From positions 1-64,000 of the forward strand of contig NZ_JAPKNM010000068.1 of assembly GCF_026460985.1 (NCBI RefSeq): a stretch of DNA of 64,000 nt. Direction: 5' to 3'. This document shows positions 59,475 through 64,000 of this stretch, piece by piece (the first letter of the stretch is position 1; every line of letters begins with the position of its first letter). The translations under genes and the position numbers were made by a program. Below the pieces are notes generated by a model. That model saw only the letters and a list, made by a program, of their open reading frames with translations, ran no database searches and was not told where the DNA came from. Source of the stretch: Sphingomonas sp. (GTDB lineage: Bacteria > Pseudomonadota > Alphaproteobacteria > Sphingomonadales > Sphingomonadaceae).

Positions 59475-62195
59475 TCAGAACTTGAACGACGCGCCCGCGA
59501 GGAAGCGGCGGCCATAGACCTGATAGTCGATCACCCGCAGCGGCTCGCCCGGATCGGTGGTCACGAAGGGCTCGTCGGTGAGGTTCTGCCCCTGGAGATA
59601 GAGCGAGAGGCCGTTGAGCGCGCCCGAGCGGAAATCATAGCCGATCTGCGCGTCGACGATCGTCTCGCCCTTGGCACGGCGGCGCACCTTGTTCGCGCCG
59701 AAGCCCGAAAGCTCGCCGACGAAGGTCGAGCGATACCGCAGGCTGCCGCGCGCGTTGAAGCCCCATTTCTCGAAATAGGCGGTGCCGTTGGCGACCCATT
59801 TCGAATAGCCGGGAATGTCCTCGGCGGGCTGGCCGGCGCCCGGGATCACCTTGGTATCGGTGTAGGAGAGGCCGCCGGTGAGCCCGAACCCGTCGAGCGC
59901 GCCGACCAGCTCGCCGAGCGGCAGGGTGCCCGCCAGCTCGACACCCTTGATGTCGCCGCCGGCGGCGTTGATCGGCTGGGTGATCAGGCCGATCGTGGTG
60001 GTCGGCTGCAGGCCCGGGGCGATCGGATAGCCGCTGAAGTCGAACGGCACGGTCGCATTGTAGATGAAGCTCTTCAGGTCCTTGTAGAAGAGCTGCACGG
60101 CCAGATAGCCGCGGTTCCCGAAATACTTCTCGAAGCTCAGGTCCACCGAATTGGAGCGGATCGGCCGCAGCAGCGGATTGCCGCCGCTGCCCTCGATCAG
60201 CAGGCTGGTGGTGCTGACGCCATAGCCGATCGACTGGCGCATATCGTCCATGCGGGGACGCTGCATCTGCCGGGCCACGGCCAGGCGGATCACGAAATCG
60301 CTCGGGAAGCGCAGCGAGAGGTTCATGCTGGGCAGGACGTCGATATAATCGTCGCCGCTCGTGCGCTGGACATAGGTGCCGACGCCCGCGGCGTCGCGCA
60401 CGAACAGCAGGCCCGACGACTTCTGGACCGTGCTGACGAACTGGACGCCGATATTGCCGGTCAGCTCGGTCGCGCCGAAGCTCGCCTTGAGGTTGCCCTG
60501 CAGATAGGCCGTCATCAGGTCTTCTTCGATGTCATAGGCCTTGGCCGGGATGTCCGGGCTGGGGTTGGAGACGAGCGAATAGATGTTGCCGGCGGCGAGC
60601 ACGTCGCGCGGATCGTAGCTGATGATCGGCCCCAGCCCGAGAAAGGCCTGGTCGGTCGGCTCGCGGAGCAGGTCGGTCGGCACCGGCACCGCCGTCGCCC
60701 CGTTGGCGAGGCGGACCAGATATTCGTCGGGCACCAGCGACTTGTCGTGGTTGGTGTAGTTCAGGCCGAACTTGAGTGCGGAGACGAAGCTGTCGATCTC
60801 CTTCTCCACCTCTACGCGGTACTGGTGGATCTCGTCCTCGACGATGCGATTGTTGAAATAGCCGACCTGCGGCGGGTTGCCCGCGCCGCCCCAGCCCTGC
60901 GGATCGGTGAGCAGGATCAGGTTCGGGTCCGAATAATTGAGCTGGTGCGTGAAGAAGGTGCCGGTCTCGCTGGTGGTGAAACCGATCGTGTCCCGCGCGC
61001 CCGTACCCTGGCCGGCGCCGGTGCCGGCATAGCTTTCGAGGATCAGCTCGTTGCGATCGGTCTTCGAGTAGCTGATGTCGGCGGTGGCGGTCCAACCGTC
61101 ATCGCCCTCATATTTGCCGTTCCAGCCGAACGAATAGAGCTTGGCGTGCCGGTCGAAGCCGTCGTTGCGGACCACGCCCTCGACGCCGGTGAAGGTGCCC
61201 GAGGTGATCACGCCGTCGGTGGTCTGGAAGCCCGGCTGCAGCGTCGCATTGCCCCAGGCGAGCGGCAGCTCGATGCCGCGCTTGATCTGGTCGTCCTTGA
61301 AGTCCGAGAAGAAGCCGTCGAGCGTCATCGTGAAATTGTGCGTCGGCCGGACCTGGAGCGTCCCCATCAGGCCGAGGCGCTTGAGCTGGGTCGAGGTGAC
61401 GTAGGATTTCGAACCGCCGATCACCTTGGTGCCGTTCGGTCCGTCGGCATAGCCCCAGGCGTTGAACTCCTGGATCTGATAGGGCTCGTCGAGATAGCCG
61501 CCCGAGAGCGCGATGCCGACGGTGTCGTTCAGGAACTGGCCGACATAGGTCGCGTTGAGGCGATAGCCGAATTCCTTCGATCCGCTGTTGAGCGCGCCGA
61601 GATCGGCCCAGCTTCCGCGCGCGCCGACTGAGAACACGCTCTTGCCATAGTCGAGCGGACGCACCGTGCGCAGGTCGACCGTGCCCGAGAGACCCTGGCC
61701 GACGATGCTGCCCATCGCCGTCTTGTAGATGAGCACCTGGCTCATGATCTCCGACGGATATTGGTCATAATCGACCGCGCGATTGTCGCCGGTCGAGGTC
61801 TGCTCGCGGCCGTTGAGCAGGGTGGTCGAGAAATCGGGCGCGAAGCCGCGGATCGAGATCTGGTTCGAACGGCCCGAGAGGCGCTGCGAGGTGAGGCCCG
61901 GCAGGCGCGCGATCGATTCCGCGATCGAGGCGTCGGGAAGCTTGCCGATATCCTCGGCCGAGATCGATTCGACCACCTGGTCGCGCGACTTCTTCTCGAC
62001 GACCGCGCTCTCGAGCGCCGCGCGGAAGCCGGTGACGACGACCTCGCCCTCCTGCCCCTCGGGCGCGGCCGCCGTCTGATCGTCCTGCGCATAAGCGGGC
62101 GCCGCGAACGCCGCGAGCGCGAGTGCCGCCGCAAGTGCCTGGCTGCTCGCCCCAAGAGCCATGCTGGCCATGCGGCCACGGTTAGTGCTGGTCAA
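59475..62195 (-). CDS. TonB-dependent receptor, probable maltooligosaccharide importer
   Basis: A 906-residue outer-membrane receptor. After a signal sequence comes GEVVVTGFRAALESAVVEKKSRDQVVESISAEDIGKLPD, typical of the large alphaproteobacterial sugar-type receptors. A plug domain (SNQISIRGFAPDFSTTLLNGREQ) and a 22-strand barrel ending in GASFKF follow. The TTG start is chosen because GGGGAG lies 7 nt upstream; the first ATG is 8 codons further. Its position between a LacI regulator and two GH13 genes suggests alpha-glucans, comparable to MalA of Caulobacter. Confidence 0.93.
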   Translation of the reverse strand: MTSTNRGRMASMALGASSQALAAALALAAFAAPAYAQDDQTAAAPEGQEGEVVVTGFRAALESAVVEKKSRDQVVESISAEDIGKLPDASIAESIARLPGLTSQRLSGRSNQISIRGFAPDFSTTLLNGREQTSTGDNRAVDYDQYPSEIMSQVLIYKTAMGSIVGQGLSGTVDLRTVRPLDYGKSVFSVGARGSWADLGALNSGSKEFGYRLNATYVGQFLNDTVGIALSGGYLDEPYQIQEFNAWGYADGPNGTKVIGGSKSYVTSTQLKRLGLMGTLQVRPTHNFTMTLDGFFSDFKDDQIKRGIELPLAWGNATLQPGFQTTDGVITSGTFTGVEGVVRNDGFDRHAKLYSFGWNGKYEGDDGWTATADISYSKTDRNELILESYAGTGAGQGTGARDTIGFTTSETGTFFTHQLNYSDPNLILLTDPQGWGGAGNPPQVGYFNNRIVEDEIHQYRVEVEKEIDSFVSALKFGLNYTNHDKSLVPDEYLVRLANGATAVPVPTDLLREPTDQAFLGLGPIISYDPRDVLAAGNIYSLVSNPSPDIPAKAYDIEEDLMTAYLQGNLKASFGATELTGNIGVQFVSTVQKSSGLLFVRDAAGVGTYVQRTSGDDYIDVLPSMNLSLRFPSDFVIRLAVARQMQRPRMDDMRQSIGYGVSTTSLLIEGSGGNPLLRPIRSNSVDLSFEKYFGNRGYLAVQLFYKDLKSFIYNATVPFDFSGYPIAPGLQPTTTIGLITQPINAAGGDIKGVELAGTLPLGELVGALDGFGLTGGLSYTDTKVIPGAGQPAEDIPGYSKWVANGTAYFEKWGFNARGSLRYRSTFVGELSGFGANKVRRRAKGETIVDAQIGYDFRSGALNGLSLYLQGQNLTDEPFVTTDPGEPLRVIDYQVYGRRFLAGASFKF

Positions 62196-62337
62196 AGTCC
62201 GTCTCCCCTAAGTCCCGCGCCCCGCCCCGGCTCTGGCGGCCGGTTCATTTCGGATACGCAACATGTCCGCGTGCAAAGGATTGCCCGCCGTTGCCCCGCA
62301 CTTCTTCCCAAACAGTGGCTCTCGACCAGCGAACCAC

Positions 62338-62345
62338 ATACGTAT
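62338..62345. promoter_or_regulatory. ATACGTAT palindrome in the receptor/LacI divergent promoter
   Basis: An 8-bp perfect palindrome with the central CG typical of LacI-family operators, about 140 bp from either start codon. It is the best candidate operator in the 282-bp region 62196-62477. Confidence 0.45.
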
Positions 62346-62424
62346 TCAATGGCGATCCATGCCCGGCGTGGCCCGTTTGCATCACCCGCGGCGTTGACGC
62401 GGGAGGCGATCTGCGCTTGTCATT

Positions 62425-62435
62425 GCATATTATGC
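62425..62435. promoter_or_regulatory. GCATA-T-TATGC inverted repeat near the LacI gene
   Basis: A perfect 5-1-5 palindrome 43 bp before the regulator's ATG, in an AT-rich patch. Possibly promoter or autoregulatory site; no clear -35/-10 pair can be fixed. Confidence 0.35.
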
Positions 62436-62477
62436 GAAGCGGCGAAGACCGTGCGCGGGGAAAGGACAGCCGGGGGT

Positions 62478-63506
62478 ATGCAGCGCAAGCCGACCTCATT
62501 CGACATCGCGCAACTCGCGGGGGTTTCGCAGCCCACCGTCTCGCGCGCGCTGCGCGGCGAGCTGGGCGTGAACCCGGCGACGCGGCTGCGCATCGAATCG
62601 ATCGCCAAGCAGCTCAACTACCGCGTCGACAAGGCCGCATCGAACCTGCGCACGCGGCATTCGCAGACGCTGGCCCTGCTCTTCTTCGAGGACCCGACCG
62701 CCGACGATTCGCTGATCAACCCCTTCTTCCACGCGATGCTGGCATCGATCATCCGCGCCTGCGCCGAGCATGACCATGACCTGCTGATCAGCTTCCAGCA
62801 GCTCTCCAGCGACTGGCACACCGATTACGAGGATTCGCGCAAGGCCGACGGGATCATCCTGCTCGGCTATGGCGATTACGAGCTCTACCGCACGCGGCTG
62901 CGCGCGCTCGAGGATGCCGGCACGCATTTCGTGCGCTGGGGCTCGGTCCAGTCCGAGGCCTCGGGGCTGACGGTGGGGTGCGACAATCACGGCGGCGGCA
63001 AGGAGGCGACGCGCCACCTGCTCTCGCTCGGCCGCCGCAACATCGCCTTTCTCGGCAGCGCGTCGAGCCACTATCCCGAGTTTCATGATCGGTACCGGGG
63101 GCACGTCGCCGCGCTCAAGCAGGGCGGCGTGATTCCGCGTCCCGGCCTCCAGATCGACGCGATCACCACCGAGGAATCGGGCGCCGCCGCCGCGAACGCG
63201 TTGCTCGCCAGCGGCGAGAAGTTCGACGCGATCCTCGCGGCGAGCGACCTGATCGCGATCGGCGCGATGCGCGCCTTGCAGGCGACGGGCAGGTCGATCC
63301 CCGACGATATCGCGGTGGTCGGCTTCGACGACATTCCCGCCGCGAGCAGCGCCGCACCGCCGCTCACCACGGTGATGCAGGACCCGCGCCTCGCCGGACG
63401 CAAGCTCGTCGAGACGCTGATCGGCCGCATCCGCGAGCAGCCGGTGGGCTCGGCGCTGCTGCCGACCAAACTCATCGTCCGCAAATCCTGCGGCGCGGCG
63501 GGCTAG
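62478..63506 (+). CDS. LacI-family transcriptional regulator
   Basis: A 342-residue repressor. HTH SFDIAQLAGVSQPTVSRALRGELGVNPATRLRI (residues about 7-40), hinge YRVDKAASNLRTRHSQTL, and a periplasmic-binding-type sensor domain with ILLGYGDYELY, GGGKEATRHLLSLGRRNIAFLGS and IPDDIAVVGFDDIPAA. ATG 62478 (MQRKPTS) gives the standard length; the open frame upstream crosses the promoter. It probably controls the divergent receptor-amylase-glucosidase operon and the MFS gene, with a maltose-type inducer. Confidence 0.93.
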   Translation: MQRKPTSFDIAQLAGVSQPTVSRALRGELGVNPATRLRIESIAKQLNYRVDKAASNLRTRHSQTLALLFFEDPTADDSLINPFFHAMLASIIRACAEHDHDLLISFQQLSSDWHTDYEDSRKADGIILLGYGDYELYRTRLRALEDAGTHFVRWGSVQSEASGLTVGCDNHGGGKEATRHLLSLGRRNIAFLGSASSHYPEFHDRYRGHVAALKQGGVIPRPGLQIDAITTEESGAAAANALLASGEKFDAILAASDLIAIGAMRALQATGRSIPDDIAVVGFDDIPAASSAAPPLTTVMQDPRLAGRKLVETLIGRIREQPVGSALLPTKLIVRKSCGAAG

Positions 63507-63550
63507 CCCGAGACTTGCGACCTTCAGACCTCGCTCGTCCAAACCCAATC

Positions 63551-63658
63551 CGTCACCCCGGCCTTGTGCCGGGGTCCACCGCGCGGCTGAGTGAGAAGCA
63601 AGCGCCGCCTGCCCTTCCATCGCGGCACCGTGGATCCCGGCACAAGGCCGGGATGACG
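63551..63658. repeat. REP-like paired hairpin
   Basis: Arms 63551-63580 and 63628-63658 are inverted (ccccggccttgtgccgggg type), each a hairpin with a cttgtg loop. It fills most of the gap between the LacI and MFS genes. Confidence 0.85.
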
Positions 63659-63696
63659 AAGGATGCAATCACCTCCGTCTTCCTTTGGAGCCCCGA

Positions 63697-64000
63697 ATGA
63701 CCGAAAAGCCGCGCCAGTCCTTCGCGGGGCTGTGGAACATCTCCTTCGGGTTCTTCGGCATCCAGATCGGCTTCGCGCTGCAGAACGCGAACATGAGCCG
63801 AATCTTCCAGACCTTCGGCGCGAAGATCGACGACCTTCCCTGGCTGTGGGTGGCGGCGCCGCTCACCGGGTTGCTCGTCCAGCCGGTGATCGGCCATTTG
63901 AGCGACCGGACCTGGCTGGGAAGGCTGGGCCGCCGCCGCCCCTATTTCTTCGCCGGCGCATTGCTCGCGGCGCTCTCGCTGTTCGCGATGCCGCTGGCGC
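63697..64000 (+). CDS. MFS sugar transporter, 5' part only
   Basis: The first about 101 residues of a major-facilitator permease; the gene runs off the window. [36 protein letters not shown] and [19 protein letters not shown], then [19 protein letters not shown], match the SLC45/GPH-like sucrose/maltose permeases that accompany GH13-TonB receptor loci in Sphingomonas and Caulobacter. A Shine-Dalgarno (TTTGGAG) precedes the ATG. It would move the products of the periplasmic amylase to the cytoplasmic alpha-glucosidase. Confidence 0.88.
   Translation, partial: MTEKPRQSFAGLWNISFGFFGIQIGFALQNANMSRIFQTFGAKIDDLPWLWVAAPLTGLLVQPVIGHLSDRTWLGRLGRRRPYFFAGALLAALSLFAMPLA

Noticed and set aside
59379..61631. 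Long plus-strand frame opposite the TonB receptor gene
   Set aside because: Composition-driven antisense frame; the minus strand encodes an unmistakable TonB-dependent receptor.

Overview
The window is a dense, high-GC (roughly two-thirds G+C) chromosomal segment of an alphaproteobacterium, most likely Sphingomonas or a close sphingomonad. The evidence is an RNase E with a long insertion in its S1 domain, a DUF3035/BamF-type lipoprotein, divK beside DUF3572, a COQ7-type ubiquinone hydroxylase, a proA-nadD-rsfS-rlmH-envC-ctpA run, a sugar locus built from a TonB receptor, a LacI regulator and an MFS permease, and many intergenic palindromic repeats. I see no rRNA, tRNA, CRISPR array, insertion sequence or prophage. 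It reads as core chromosome with small accessory inserts.

Layout. 1-13 kb: envelope and RNA genes (DsbA-like thioredoxin, M48 protease, RNase E, cell-wall amidase, PBP1a, RF2, a lipoprotein-type methyltransferase, a lone RadC domain). 12-16 kb: thyA, glutaminyl cyclase, folA, M19 dipeptidase, ribF. 16.5-20.5 kb: ileS-lspA-bamF-like operon closed by a strong terminator. 20.5-28 kb: TorF-type porin, RidA, HAD, DUF3572, divK, S41 protease, ung and several small proteins. 28-38.5 kb: ubiG/lysC divergent pair, TonB-like protein, nitronate monooxygenase, PadR-membrane pair, ptsP, RodZ-like protein and a CpoB/YbgF-like protein. 38.5-44 kb: tilS, ftsH, DUF3667 protein, proA. 44.4-50 kb: a toxin-antitoxin pair embedded before nadD, then rsfS, rlmH, envC-like, ctpA, dsbB, coq7. 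50-56 kb: GT87-like membrane protein, a beta-helix/diheme-cytochrome pair, aldo-keto reductase, DJ-1/PfpI protein. 56-64 kb: an alpha-glucan (maltose/maltodextrin-type) utilisation locus with two GH13 enzymes, a TonB receptor, a LacI regulator and an MFS permease cut by the window end.

The most unusual signal is a set of GC-rich palindromic elements. Each has outer inverted repeats of 19-33 bp that are themselves near-palindromic, plus inner hairpins. Most copies are intergenic, but two lie inside essential genes and keep the frame: one of exactly 102 bp in ileS and one of exactly 120 bp in tilS. They add about 34 and 40 low-complexity residues and resemble in principle the Rickettsia palindromic elements. 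A second theme is leaderless transcription: at thyA, ribF, csaA, ubiG, ung and the nitronate monooxygenase, a -35/-10 pair with 17-18 bp spacing ends only 6-8 nt before the ATG, with no Shine-Dalgarno.
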